Shown: positions 8,831-17,941, counted from the first letter of the stretch. The stretch is DNA of 64,000 bases from Aestuariibaculum lutulentum (GCF_032926325.1 NZ_CP136709.1:719501-783500), one strand, 5' to 3'. Notes: generated by a model not told the origin, from the letters alone. Made by a program: numbers and translations.

Positions 8831-9973
8831 ATGAATTTTAATCTTTCCGAAGAACATAAAATGATACGGGATGCCGCTCGCGATTTTGCTCAAAACGAAT
8901 TGCTTCCCGGTGTTATTGAACGTGATGAAAAACAACACTTTCCTGATGAACTCGTTAAAAAAATGGGCGACCTTGGATTTTTAGGCATCATGGTAGACCC
9001 GAAATACGGCGGAAGTGGCATGGATACCATTTCATATGTTCTTATTATGGAAGAGCTTTCTAAAATTGACGCTTCGGCTTCGGTTATTGTTTCGGTTAAT
9101 AATTCTTTAGTTTGCTATGGTTTAGAAGCCTATGGTACCGAAGAACAAAAACAAAAATATTTAACAAAACTGGCCACCGGCGAATTCGTTGGTGCTTTTT
9201 GTTTAAGTGAACCTGAAGCCGGAAGTGATGCAACCTCTCAAAAAACAACAGCTATAGATAAAGGCGACCACTATATTTTAAACGGAACAAAAAACTGGAT
9301 TACCAATGGTGGGCGCGCCGATGTTTATCTGGTTATTGCACAAACCGACAGAGACAAAGGTTCTCATGGCATTAACGTCTTTATTGTTGAAAAAGGCATG
9401 GAAGGCTTCCATATTGGACCGAAAGAAAACAAATTAGGCATCCGTGGAAGCGATACGCACACCCTTCAGTTTAACGATGTGAAAGTACCTAAAGAAAATC
9501 GCATTGGCGATGATGGTTCTGGATTTCGTTTCGCTATGAAAACGCTTTCTGGCGGACGAATTGGAATTGCAGCACAAGCCATAGGAATAGCCTCCGGTGC
9601 TTACGAACTGGCTTTAAAATATTCAAAAGAGCGTAAAGCTTTTGGTACCGAAATTTGCAACCATCAAGCTATTGCTTTTAAATTAGCCGATATGTATTCT
9701 GATATTGAAGCTGCTCGTTACTTAGTCATGCGCGCTGCCTGGGATAAGGACCAGGGTGCTAATTACGACGTTTCTAGTGCTGTGGCTAAATTACAGGCCT
9801 CAAAAACAGCTATGCAGCATACTACAGAAGCCGTTCAGATATTTGGAGGCAATGGTTTCGTAAAAGATTATCATGTAGAACGCTTAATGCGTGACGCTAA
9901 AATTACTCAGATTTACGAAGGCACTTCTGAGATTCAAAAAATTGTTATCTCAAGAAGTATCACTAAAAATTAA
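8831..9973 (+). CDS. Acyl-CoA dehydrogenase
   Basis: This FAD-dependent enzyme makes trans-2-enoyl-CoA from acyl-CoA and passes electrons to an electron-transfer flavoprotein. It is 380 residues, the length of short/branched-chain members. The N-terminal domain has 'GAFCLSEPEAGSD' (FAD/substrate). The C-terminal part has 'GGNGFVKDYHVERLMRDAK' and 'IYEGTSEIQ', with the catalytic glutamate near residue 363 as in MCAD/SCAD. It is transcribed alone and ends in a strong hairpin. Chain-length preference cannot be told; butyryl-CoA or isovaleryl-CoA-type activity is likely. Confidence 0.93.
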   Translation: MNFNLSEEHKMIRDAARDFAQNELLPGVIERDEKQHFPDELVKKMGDLGFLGIMVDPKYGGSGMDTISYVLIMEELSKIDASASVIVSVNNSLVCYGLEAYGTEEQKQKYLTKLATGEFVGAFCLSEPEAGSDATSQKTTAIDKGDHYILNGTKNWITNGGRADVYLVIAQTDRDKGSHGINVFIVEKGMEGFHIGPKENKLGIRGSDTHTLQFNDVKVPKENRIGDDGSGFRFAMKTLSGGRIGIAAQAIGIASGAYELALKYSKERKAFGTEICNHQAIAFKLADMYSDIEAARYLVMRAAWDKDQGANYDVSSAVAKLQASKTAMQHTTEAVQIFGGNGFVKDYHVERLMRDAKITQIYEGTSEIQKIVISRSITKN

Positions 9974-10016
9974 GTTCCACTTTTCAATTTCTAGATCAAA
10001 AAACCGAAATGTTTTT

Positions 10017-10054
10017 AAGTCCGTTATTTCCATTGTGAATAATGGACTTTTTTT
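10017..10054 (+). terminator. Terminator of the acyl-CoA dehydrogenase gene
   Basis: A 12-bp stem (10017-10028 with 10038-10049, one G-T pair) is followed by a run of seven T. It lies about 45 bases after the stop codon and separates this gene from the arsenosugar genes. Confidence 0.85.
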
Positions 10055-10119
10055 GTTAAGAATTTTAAAACCTTTCGACTTTAAAACTGTAGATTTCTAT
10101 CTTTAAACAAAAAAGAATC

Positions 10120-10455
10120 ATGCAAAAAACATATTACGACCCAGCCGATTTAAAGAAATTCGGAAAAATATCGGAATGGAATGAAGAACTTGGCGCTAAA
10201 TTTTTCGAGTACTACGGCAAAGTCTTTGAAGAAGGCGCGTTAACCGAACGCGAAAAATCTTTAATCGCCTTAGCCGTTTCTCATACTATTCAGTGCCCTT
10301 ATTGCATTGATGCTTATACCGGTGACGGTTTACAGCGTGGAATTACCAAAGAAGAAATGATGGAAGCTTTACACGTGGCTGCTGCTATTCGTGGTGGTGC
10401 TTCATTAGTACACGGCGTTCAAATGATGAACAAAGTGAATAAACTGGACATGTAA
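10120..10455 (+). CDS. Arsenosugar-associated peroxidase-like (carboxymuconolactone decarboxylase family) protein
   Basis: This 111-residue all-helical AhpD-like protein has the redox motif 'CPYC' at residues 59-62 within 'TIQCPYCIDAYTGDG'. The subfamily is regularly encoded beside ArsS radical SAM enzymes, and in some species the first cysteine is selenocysteine. Here it is an ordinary Cys codon. It is followed 44 bases later by arsS. A thiol reductase or peroxidase step in arsenic handling is inferred from family and context; the true reaction is unknown. Confidence 0.88.
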   Translation: MQKTYYDPADLKKFGKISEWNEELGAKFFEYYGKVFEEGALTEREKSLIALAVSHTIQCPYCIDAYTGDGLQRGITKEEMMEALHVAAAIRGGASLVHGVQMMNKVNKLDM

Positions 10456-10499
10456 TACAACTTACATCTTTTCTTAAAGTGTAAAAGAACTTAGTATTT

Positions 10500-11552
10500 A
10501 TGATTAAATCCCTTCACAAGCGAGAAAGTGACTTAGCTAACGCAAAAAGGCAGGTTGAAATCCTATCTAATGGTATTTTCCAACAAGGCGAATTACCAAC
10601 CTTTAAAGCTAAAATTTCAGAAACCAATCAGTTTCCTTTAAAAGCAAAAAAGCTTGAAATTTTACAAATTAATGTAGGCTACATGTGCAACCAAACCTGT
10701 AGTCATTGCCATGTTGATGCCGGTCCAGATCGAAAAGAGATTATGAGTAAGGATACCATGCTTCAATGCTTAGAAGCGATTAAAAAAACAGGAGCTCACA
10801 CTTTAGATTTAACTGGAGGTGCTCCTGAAATGAATCCTAATTTCCGTTGGTTTGTAGATGAAGCTTCAAAAGCTGGTATTAAAGATTTTATTGTTCGATC
10901 GAATCTTACCATCATTACCGCCAATAAAAAATATAACGATTTACCAGAATTTTTTAAAAATCATAATGTTCATGTGGTAAGTTCGATGCCACACTGGACC
11001 AAAGGGAAAACCGACAAACAACGTGGTGATGGTGTTTTTGATGCTTCTCTAAAAGCTTTAAAAATGCTGAATGATGTTGGTTACGGCATACCAGACAGCA
11101 ACCTAAAATTAGATTTAGTTTATAATCCGTCGGGGGCATTTTTACCGGGCAATCAAGCAGCCATGGAAAAAGATTTCAAAAAAGCCTTGTTTGAAGACTT
11201 TGGTATTCACTTTCACAATCTATTCGCTTTAACCAATTTACCTATTAGTCGGTTTTTAGATTATTTAATTGCTTCTGAAAATTATGAAGATTATATGTAT
11301 GCTTTGGTTGAGGCTTTTAATCCGAATGCAGTTAAAAATGTGATGTGCACCAACACGATTTCAGTAAGTTGGGATGGTTATTTATACGATTGCGATTTCA
11401 ATCAAATGCTGGAACTTCCTGTAAATAGTATAGCTAAACACATTTCAGAATACAACGAAAACTTATTAGAAGGGCGCGACATTGTTATTTCTCAACATTG
11501 TTACGGTTGTACGGCTGGCGCTGGAAGCAGTTGCCAGGGCACTGTCGCTTAA
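10500..11552 (+). CDS. arsS: Arsenosugar biosynthesis radical SAM protein ArsS
   Basis: ArsS is thought to join a 5'-deoxyadenosyl group to a methylated arsenical, giving dimethylarsinoyl-adenosine as an arsenosugar precursor. The radical SAM cluster motif CX3CX2C is at C63, C67 and C70 in 'YMCNQTCSHCHVDAG', followed by 'LDLTGGAPEMNP'. The C-terminal Cys-rich signature 'CYGCTAGAGSSC' (334-345) is diagnostic of this subfamily. At 350 residues it is full length. It sits in a run of four co-directional arsenosugar genes. The chemistry is from established work on ArsS homologues; the fit here is strong. Confidence 0.93.
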   Translation: MIKSLHKRESDLANAKRQVEILSNGIFQQGELPTFKAKISETNQFPLKAKKLEILQINVGYMCNQTCSHCHVDAGPDRKEIMSKDTMLQCLEAIKKTGAHTLDLTGGAPEMNPNFRWFVDEASKAGIKDFIVRSNLTIITANKKYNDLPEFFKNHNVHVVSSMPHWTKGKTDKQRGDGVFDASLKALKMLNDVGYGIPDSNLKLDLVYNPSGAFLPGNQAAMEKDFKKALFEDFGIHFHNLFALTNLPISRFLDYLIASENYEDYMYALVEAFNPNAVKNVMCTNTISVSWDGYLYDCDFNQMLELPVNSIAKHISEYNENLLEGRDIVISQHCYGCTAGAGSSCQGTVA

Positions 11553-11563
11553 TTCACAAAAAC

Positions 11564-12235
11564 ATGGCATTTTTAAACAAAAAAGGACAAGATGATGATA
11601 ACGACATGACGTTTGATTTTCATTTTCCAACATCGAAAAAGGCTTTAATTATTTTTACCCGCAATCCGGAATTAGGCAAATGCAAAACGCGACTTGCTAA
11701 AACCATTGGTAACGAAGCGGCTCTTAACATTTACAAACACCTGCTAAAACATACCGCTTCAGTCACTGAAAAATTATCTGTCGACAAATTTGTTTTCTAT
11801 TCTGAAAACATCATGAAGGATGATTTATGGAACTCAGACATTTTTAAAAAGAAACTACAAACCGGCAACGATTTAGGAGAACGTATGCAACACGCTTTCA
11901 CCGAACTTTTCAGCTTAGATTACCACAAAATTGTTATTGTAGGAAGCGATGTATTAGATTTAAATGCCGATATTATAAACGACGCGTTTCTCCAATTAAA
12001 TAATAGCGATTATGTTATTGGTCCAGCAAAGGATGGCGGATACTATCTGTTAGGAATGACACGTTTAAATTCAGAAGTTTTCAAGAATAAAAACTGGGGA
12101 ACCGAAACCGTTTTAAAGGATACTTTAGAAAATTTACAAAACAACAACGTTTACATATTACAAGAGTTAAACGATATTGATACCTTTGAAGATATTGAAG
12201 ACTATCAAGAATTAAAACCGTATTACACCCAATGA
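11564..12235 (+). CDS. Arsenosugar-type glycosyltransferase (DUF2064, CofC-like)
   Basis: This 223-residue GT-A-like protein belongs to the glycosyltransferase family found with ArsM/ArsS, thought to add the sugar aglycone. It has 'FTRNPELGKCKTRLAKTIG' near the N terminus, 'IVGSDVLDLNADII' (metal/nucleotide site) and 'GPAKDGGYYLLGM'. The open frame extends back into arsS to 11498, but the ATG at 11564, 11 bases after the arsS stop, gives a normal start. It overlaps the next gene by 4 bases, so coupling is likely. The acceptor is inferred. Confidence 0.88.
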   Translation: MAFLNKKGQDDDNDMTFDFHFPTSKKALIIFTRNPELGKCKTRLAKTIGNEAALNIYKHLLKHTASVTEKLSVDKFVFYSENIMKDDLWNSDIFKKKLQTGNDLGERMQHAFTELFSLDYHKIVIVGSDVLDLNADIINDAFLQLNNSDYVIGPAKDGGYYLLGMTRLNSEVFKNKNWGTETVLKDTLENLQNNNVYILQELNDIDTFEDIEDYQELKPYYTQ

Positions 12236-13044
12236 TTAAGATAATAAACGAAACTACAGATTACTTAAAAGGCAAAGGCTTCGACAATCCTGAAATAGGT
12301 ATTATTCTGGGAACAGGTCTTGGCCAGCTTGTTAATGAAATTGAAATTTTGCACGAGGTTAGCTATAACCACATTCCAAACTTCCCGACTGCTACCGTAG
12401 AATTTCATAAAGGTAAATTAATTTATGGCGTTTTAGAAGGGAAAAAGGTTATGGTTATGCAAGGGCGCTTCCATTTATACGAGGGCTATAGCTTACCAGA
12501 CGTCACGTTCCCGGTTCGTATTATGGAAAAATTGGGGATAAATACCCTATTAGTTTCTAATGCTGCTGGTGCAATTAACACCAACTTTAAAAAAGGTGAA
12601 TTAATGCTTCTCGACGACCATATTAACCTTCAGGGTGATTCGCCATTAGCTTTTAAAGGTGTTGAACATTTAGGTGAGCGCTTTGTAGATATGAGTGCCC
12701 CGTACAGTAGCGAGATTAACTCGAAATTTAAAACCATTGCAAAAAATCATGGCATTACTTTACACGAAGGTGTTTATGCCAGTGTTTTAGGTCCGCAATT
12801 GGAAACCAGAGCCGAATACCGTATGCTGAAAATTATTGGTGCAGATGCAGTGGGAATGAGTACTGTTCCTGAAGTCATTGTTGCAAACCACTTAAAATTA
12901 AAAGTAGCTGCTGTATCTGTTTTAACCGATGAGTGTGACCCTGACAACTTACAACCTGTTGACATTACCGAAATTATTGAAATGGCTAAAAAAGCTGAAC
13001 CTAACATGATTACCTTATTCCGTGATCTTATTAAGTCGTTATAA
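12232..13044 (+). CDS. Purine-nucleoside phosphorylase
   Basis: This enzyme phosphorolyses purine nucleosides to base and (deoxy)ribose 1-phosphate. It is 270 residues of the trimeric PNP/MTAP type. The phosphate site 'GTGLG' is at 27-31, with 'FPTATVEFHKGKL', 'LLVSNAAGAIN' and 'VGMSTVPEVIVANH' following. Its ATGA overlap with the glycosyltransferase places it in the arsenosugar operon. In that setting the likely task is removing adenine from arsinoyl-adenosine before glycosylation, besides general purine salvage. Family assignment is firm, the arsenic role inferred. Confidence 0.92.
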   Translation: MIKIINETTDYLKGKGFDNPEIGIILGTGLGQLVNEIEILHEVSYNHIPNFPTATVEFHKGKLIYGVLEGKKVMVMQGRFHLYEGYSLPDVTFPVRIMEKLGINTLLVSNAAGAINTNFKKGELMLLDDHINLQGDSPLAFKGVEHLGERFVDMSAPYSSEINSKFKTIAKNHGITLHEGVYASVLGPQLETRAEYRMLKIIGADAVGMSTVPEVIVANHLKLKVAAVSVLTDECDPDNLQPVDITEIIEMAKKAEPNMITLFRDLIKSL

Positions 13045-13061
13045 ACTTCAACATATAACTC

Positions 13062-13101
13062 AAAAAAGAAAGGCTTGGTTTTCACCAAGCCTTTCTTTTT
13101 T
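13062..13101. terminator. Bidirectional terminator between PNP and the outer-membrane protein gene
   Basis: An 18-bp perfect stem (13062-13079 with 13084-13101) with a 4-base loop is flanked by A-run and T-run arms. It can stop both the rightward arsenosugar operon and the leftward OMP gene, which converge here. Confidence 0.92.
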
Positions 13102-13112
13102 ATATCTAAAAA

Positions 13113-13757
13113 TTAGTAACACGTACAATCCTCAATCTTGAAAATAATACCTAAACTGTGTTGCCAGTGTTTAGTTAAATAATCTTCAAACGAATGCTTG
13201 TAAGTGGTTTCCCAACTTAAACCAATGGTTTCAGAAAACCAGTATTTTAAACCTACACTTGCATTGATAGTTGCAGCGCCAACTAAATCATCAGTTCCGT
13301 TAGCTGCCGAAAGCATATTATACTCTCCTTCCTGAATCCAAGTATATCCTAAACCTAAACCAGCAAAAGGCTCTACTTTTTCAGAATCAAACAGGTTATT
13401 GATATTTGTATTGATCATGGCATCGAAGCCTAAATAAGTCAATTTATCAACTTCAACTCGAGAATCACCTGTAAATTCACCCCATTTTCTTAATTTATTA
13501 AAAGAGGCTCTTACACTTACAAAAACATCATCATTTATGTATCTGGCAACCTTAACAGTTGGTAAACCAATATTCCAGTGATCGTTAACATTAAAGAACT
13601 CATCTAAAAACGGACCTTGGGGCGCATCCTCTCCCACCGAATACACATTTACCGCATTAATTCCTGCTTCAAAAACCCATGGACTGCCTCCATATTTTTG
13701 GGCAAATGCAGATAAAACAAACACCATTGAACATAAACTCAAAAAAATCTTTTTCAT
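13113..13757 (-). CDS. Outer-membrane beta-barrel protein
   Basis: This 214-residue protein has a cleavable signal peptide (about 1-19, ending 'LSAFA'). The rest alternates like a small eight-stranded barrel, e.g. 'VSVRASFNKL', 'EPFAGLGLGYTWIQEGEYN', 'NASVGLKYWFSETIGLSWE'. It resembles OmpA-like beta-barrel porin-like proteins of Flavobacteriaceae, without an OmpA peptidoglycan domain. The C terminus 'EDCTCY' with two cysteines is unusual for a barrel and could bind metal or form a disulfide. It lies between the two halves of the arsenosugar cluster on the opposite strand; a link to arsenic is only positional. Confidence 0.8.
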   Translation of the reverse strand: MKKIFLSLCSMVFVLSAFAQKYGGSPWVFEAGINAVNVYSVGEDAPQGPFLDEFFNVNDHWNIGLPTVKVARYINDDVFVSVRASFNKLRKWGEFTGDSRVEVDKLTYLGFDAMINTNINNLFDSEKVEPFAGLGLGYTWIQEGEYNMLSAANGTDDLVGAATINASVGLKYWFSETIGLSWETTYKHSFEDYLTKHWQHSLGIIFKIEDCTCY

Positions 13758-14009
13758 ACTTTTCAGTTAAATATTAATAAATTTAGGGCTGGCGAAATTA
13801 GCAATTTTAGGTTATTTAAAACGTCACAACAACAACTCATATTGCTTTTCCTTTGAGTTATTCGATGAATGACATGAAATTGCAAACCCGACCCTGTATT
13901 TACGAGATGACCGAAAAAAAAGATGTTATCCATTATAAATTTGATGAACTTCACTGTTATTTTTACATCGGCATCCCGACCTAACTTTTATTAAAAATTA
14001 ATACACCAA

Positions 14010-14978
14010 ATGAGTTACCTTGAAACCACCCACAATGTTTACAAAGAAGCTGCTCTAACACCAGATGTTGGTTTATGTTGCACCACTAACCCCATTTGGG
14101 AGCTGCCTGGATTAAAAATCCCGAAGATTATGCAGGAAATGAATTATGGTTGTGGCAGTACAGTTCATGCTCGCGATTTAACCAACAACCCTAAAATGCT
14201 TTATGTGGGTGTTGGTGGTGGTATGGAACTTTTACAGTTTTCCTATTTTAACCGTGAGATTGGTGGTGTTATTGGAATTGATGTGGTAGATGAAATGCTG
14301 GAAGCATCAAGAAAAAATTTTAAGGTAGCCGAAACTATAAACCCATGGTTTAAAAGTGAATTTATCGACCTTAAAAAAGGAGATGCCTTAAGCCTTCCTG
14401 TTGAAGATAATTCTATTGATGTTGCAGCTCAGAATTGTCTCTTTAATATTTTTAAAGCTGAAGATTTAAAAAAAGCCATCTCAGAAATGTACCGTGTGTT
14501 AAAACCTCACGGACGTTTAGTTATGAGTGACCCAACTTGCGAACAGCCTATGAACGACATCCTTCGAAACGACGAAAGATTACGAGCTCTTTGTCTAAGT
14601 GGAAGCCTGCCAATTAACGATTATATTAAAATGCTTACTGATGCCGGTTTTGGAACCATTGAAATTCGCGCCAGAAAGCCTTACCGAATTCTTGACCCAA
14701 AAAATTACGCAACCGACGAACTTATATACATTGAATCTATAGAAGTGGCAGCTATTAAAGACCCAATGCCTGAAGATGGTCCATGTGTATTTACAGGAAA
14801 AGCTGCTATATACTTTGGTGAAAGCGGTTATTTTAATGATAAAAAAGGGCATATTCTCCTAAAAAATCAACCTTTAGCTATATGCGACAAAACAGCCAAT
14901 GCTCTGGCGTCTTTAAACCGAGATGACATCTTTATAAGTAAATCTACCTACCATTACGATGGTGGTGGCTGCTGTTAA
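14010..14978 (+). CDS. arsM: Arsenosugar biosynthesis arsenite methyltransferase ArsM
   Basis: ArsM transfers methyl groups from SAM to trivalent arsenic, the first step of arsenosugar synthesis. The 322-residue protein has a Cys pair at 23-24 ('GLCCTTNPIW') and the SAM site 'MLYVGVGGGMELLQF'. 'IGIDVVDEML' and 'GDALSLPVEDNSIDVAAQN' follow. A C-terminal 'GGGCC' tail ends in two cysteines that could also bind As(III). It is separated from arsS by the reversed OMP gene and has its own upstream region (13758-14009). Strong family match and context. Confidence 0.92.
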   Translation: MSYLETTHNVYKEAALTPDVGLCCTTNPIWELPGLKIPKIMQEMNYGCGSTVHARDLTNNPKMLYVGVGGGMELLQFSYFNREIGGVIGIDVVDEMLEASRKNFKVAETINPWFKSEFIDLKKGDALSLPVEDNSIDVAAQNCLFNIFKAEDLKKAISEMYRVLKPHGRLVMSDPTCEQPMNDILRNDERLRALCLSGSLPINDYIKMLTDAGFGTIEIRARKPYRILDPKNYATDELIYIESIEVAAIKDPMPEDGPCVFTGKAAIYFGESGYFNDKKGHILLKNQPLAICDKTANALASLNRDDIFISKSTYHYDGGGCC

Positions 14979-14987
14979 TTTTCCGTT

Positions 14988-15458
14988 TTAAAATTTAAAA
15001 ATATGGCTCAGTGTCCACGCTGGGCCAATTAATAAAAACTGAAGTTCTTTTAAAAAGGAAGGTTTATTTCCTTCATGCTTGTGACCAATAAACTGAAACA
15101 CCCATGCTATGGCAAAAACAATTAACATAATCACCCATAAAGGAGCAATACCAAAACCATCTACAACCTGAATTCCAAAAAGTACCAAAACAGAAAACAG
15201 AAGCATGACAACAAACAATTTAAAAGACAATTTCAAATAATAGAACATCACCAATAAAATTCCTAAAGTCCCGAAATGCAAATAAGATTTTATCCATTCA
15301 GGGTTGAAATCTGCAAACAAATTTCCTATTGGGATACAAGCCAACAAACCAACAATTGAAAAGAAAATGGCAGGTACGCATACATAATGAATCCGTTTAT
15401 TGTATGCTGTTTGATGGCTTTCGGAATACTCAGCCAAAAGGCTATTTAATGTCCTCAT
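14988..15458 (-). CDS. Mpo1-like (DUF962) membrane protein
   Basis: This 156-residue protein has four hydrophobic segments. The DUF962 hallmarks are 'YSESHQTAYNKRIHYVCVP' at the N terminus and 'QFIGHKHEGNKP' near the C terminus, which supply conserved histidines. Yeast Mpo1 of this family is an Fe(II) dioxygenase that alpha-oxidises 2-hydroxy fatty acids in sphingolipid breakdown. Here the gene starts 32 bases from a divergent fatty-acid-hydroxylase-type gene, which suggests a joint role in hydroxy-lipid metabolism. It converges on arsM. The family call is strong; enzymatic activity is inferred. Confidence 0.85.
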   Translation of the reverse strand: MRTLNSLLAEYSESHQTAYNKRIHYVCVPAIFFSIVGLLACIPIGNLFADFNPEWIKSYLHFGTLGILLVMFYYLKLSFKLFVVMLLFSVLVLFGIQVVDGFGIAPLWVIMLIVFAIAWVFQFIGHKHEGNKPSFLKELQFLLIGPAWTLSHIFKF

Positions 15459-15490
15459 AATGTCTTATTTTTACGTTTAGTTTAGTCGCT

Positions 15491-16375
15491 ATGGATAAAT
15501 ATATAGAAATAATACAAAAGTCTTACACCGGTTACTGGAATTACCTAAAGCACGAATTAATTACCATTAACCATTGGGACAATTACTTCTATGGTCTCAT
15601 TTTTATTTCGTTAGCGGTTTGGCTTTTAGAAATTATTTTCCCGTGGCGAAAACAACAATCCATATTTAGAAAAGACTTTTGGTTGGATACCTTTTATATG
15701 TTTTTCAACTTTTTTCTTCTGAATTTAATCGTACTCATTGCTTTATCGAATACAGCGGCTCAGTTTTTTAACGATTTCTTATCTGTTCTTGGATTAAGCA
15801 TTTCCAGCTTCCAACTTTTTGATGTTGATGCCCTTCCAAAAGTGTTAGGCCTATTTATCTTCTTTATTGTTGGCGATTTTATTCAGTGGAATACGCATAG
15901 ACTTTTACATCGTGTTCCCTTACTTTGGAACTTTCATAAAGTACATCACTCTGTTAAAGAGATGGGCTTTGCAGCACATTTACGCTACCACTGGATGGAA
16001 CCTGTAGTTTATAAATCACTACTTTATATCCCTATGGCAATTATTGGTGGTTTCGACGCTCAGGATGTAGCAATCATCCACTTTTTCAATATTACCATCG
16101 GGCATTTAAATCATGCCAATCTGGGTTGGAACTACGGCCCATTAAAATACCTTTTAAACAATCCGAAAATGCACATCTGGCATCATGTTAAAGATTTACC
16201 TAAACAAGTTAAATATGGTATTAACTACGGCATCACTTTAAGCATTTGGGATTACCTGTTTAAAACGGCTCATATACCATACAACGGTCGCGATATTGAA
16301 CTAGGTTTTGAAGGTGACGAAGACTTCCCAAAAGATTTTTTAAATCAGGAATTGTACCCCCTAAATAAAAAATAA
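15491..16375 (+). CDS. Sterol desaturase / fatty-acid hydroxylase superfamily protein
   Basis: This 294-residue membrane di-iron enzyme probably hydroxylates or desaturates a lipid. It has four to five hydrophobic segments and the histidine clusters of the family: 'HRLLH', 'HKVHH' (within 'NFHKVHHSVKEMGFAAHLR'), 'HLNHANLG' and 'HIWHH'. It is divergent from the Mpo1-like gene with a 32-base shared promoter gap. Flavobacteria contain hydroxy-fatty-acid ornithine/serine lipids and sulfonolipids, which are reasonable substrates. The exact substrate is not readable. Confidence 0.88.
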   Translation: MDKYIEIIQKSYTGYWNYLKHELITINHWDNYFYGLIFISLAVWLLEIIFPWRKQQSIFRKDFWLDTFYMFFNFFLLNLIVLIALSNTAAQFFNDFLSVLGLSISSFQLFDVDALPKVLGLFIFFIVGDFIQWNTHRLLHRVPLLWNFHKVHHSVKEMGFAAHLRYHWMEPVVYKSLLYIPMAIIGGFDAQDVAIIHFFNITIGHLNHANLGWNYGPLKYLLNNPKMHIWHHVKDLPKQVKYGINYGITLSIWDYLFKTAHIPYNGRDIELGFEGDEDFPKDFLNQELYPLNKK

Positions 16376-16435
16376 TCAACTGATTATTACATTATAAACG
16401 GTGAATCGTCTATTTTTATAGTAAACAGCAATACT

Positions 16436-17941
16436 ATGAAACTCACCTACACCTTCTTTTTTTGCTTTTTATGGCTTCATTTTTCTGTAACTGCCCAGGA
16501 AACTATTAAGGCCACTATTTTAGATTCCATTTCAAAAAGCCCCATTCCATTTGCAACCATTTCAACTACCAACAATTTTGGTGTCATAAGTAATGAATAT
16601 GGTGAATTCCAAATTAATCTCAACAGTACAGACCAAATCGATTTAACTATTCAGTGTTTAGGTTACGAAAGCAAAATTATTCCGTTAAAAACATTTAAAG
16701 ACAGTATTGTTTTGCTTCATCCTAAATCCATTGAATTAGATGAAGTGCTGGTTTCCAACAAACATTACACTGCAGAAGAAATCATTGATAAAGTAAAAGA
16801 TAACCTGCTACAAAATTATAGTACAGATATTTCCAAAAATACGCTGTTTTCGAGAACGTCTTTCAATACAAAAATGCAGAAACAGGAGATTGATATTGAA
16901 AAAAGTAGTATTCCAGAACTTAATCAGGCCTTTATTGACAGTGTGATTCAATCACTTCCAAAAAACAACGACTACCATACCGAACTTTTAGGCAATCTAT
17001 ATACTAACAACTATAGCCATTCTCAGAAACTCGAAGTCATTAAAGCCTCAAAATTATATAATAAAGACACCGAAATCAATTTAAAAAGTTTTGAAACCAA
17101 ACTTAAAGATATCGCTCAAAAACACATAAAACGGGATTCGTATATAAAAATAAAATCGGGTTGGTTTGGTACCAAGGAAAGTATAGACTCTTCGTTTTTT
17201 GAAACTGAAGAAGCTAAACAATCCAAGGCATTGCTCGACGAGCAGGAAACAGATGAAAACACTCGAAAAGAACTCTTTTTTATGAGCAATAAGCAAGCTA
17301 TATCCAACTTAATTAATAAAAGCTTTATTTCCGAAAAAAGCGACCTCAACTTCATCCATAAATCCAGCAAATATGAATTTCAGCTTTTAGATTATGCTTT
17401 TTTGAACGACGATTTTGTTTATAAAATAAGTTTCACACCTAAGCGTGGTGCCGATTATCAAGGCATTCTATATATTAATACCGATGATTTTGCTGTGGTT
17501 CGTGTTGATTACAGAAATGTAAAAGATTTAAGAGACTTTAGTTTACTTGGTATTTCAATCAAAGAATATAAAAAAGAAGGCACTTTAATTTATGGTAAAA
17601 ATGAAGACCATAGTTATACTTTAAGATTTGCTGAAAACATACAAGGTCATAATATAGGCATTAAAAGACCTTTAAAAATTGTTGAAAAGAATAAAAACAC
17701 CCAAGGCCGAAGAAAACAAAACGAACTGGTTTCAGATATTCATTTCATCCTTTCAAGTTCATCGAAACAGGTTCTTGTTATTTTTGAAACCCAAATGATA
17801 TCTGAAAGCAAATTCAATAATTTTAAGGAAAACCCAAAAGTAAAACCAACCTATTTACCCAAATATGATCCAGATTTCTGGGCGGGTTACAACGTTATTG
17901 AACCCAATCAGGCTATCAAAGATTTTAAAATCATGGAATAA
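16436..17941 (+). CDS. Carboxypeptidase-like regulatory domain protein, probably exported
   Basis: This 501-residue protein has a signal peptide (about 1-20, ending 'VTAQ') and then a CarboxypepD_reg-like beta-sandwich (about 22-100). The sandwich has 'SPIPFATISTTNNFGVISNEYGEF', the N-terminal module of many SusC-like receptors. There is no plug or barrel afterward. The remaining 400 residues are polar, with a beta-rich section near 335-420. Such stand-alone proteins are common in Flavobacteriaceae and of unknown function. It runs to the last base before the convergent phosphatase gene at 17942. Confidence 0.78.
   Translation: MKLTYTFFFCFLWLHFSVTAQETIKATILDSISKSPIPFATISTTNNFGVISNEYGEFQINLNSTDQIDLTIQCLGYESKIIPLKTFKDSIVLLHPKSIELDEVLVSNKHYTAEEIIDKVKDNLLQNYSTDISKNTLFSRTSFNTKMQKQEIDIEKSSIPELNQAFIDSVIQSLPKNNDYHTELLGNLYTNNYSHSQKLEVIKASKLYNKDTEINLKSFETKLKDIAQKHIKRDSYIKIKSGWFGTKESIDSSFFETEEAKQSKALLDEQETDENTRKELFFMSNKQAISNLINKSFISEKSDLNFIHKSSKYEFQLLDYAFLNDDFVYKISFTPKRGADYQGILYINTDDFAVVRVDYRNVKDLRDFSLLGISIKEYKKEGTLIYGKNEDHSYTLRFAENIQGHNIGIKRPLKIVEKNKNTQGRRKQNELVSDIHFILSSSSKQVLVIFETQMISESKFNNFKENPKVKPTYLPKYDPDFWAGYNVIEPNQAIKDFKIME

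Noticed and set aside
9891..10106. Open frame overlapping the end of the acyl-CoA dehydrogenase and its terminator
   Set aside because: It reads through a strong hairpin terminator and has no coding features of its own.
11498..11563. Upstream extension of the DUF2064 glycosyltransferase into arsS
   Set aside because: The extension is out of frame with the family N terminus; the ATG at 11564 after the arsS stop is the better start.
13763..13954. 63-residue minus-strand open frame in the gap before arsM
   Set aside because: Composition is unlike a gene and there are no motifs; it lies in the divergent promoter region of the OMP gene and arsM.
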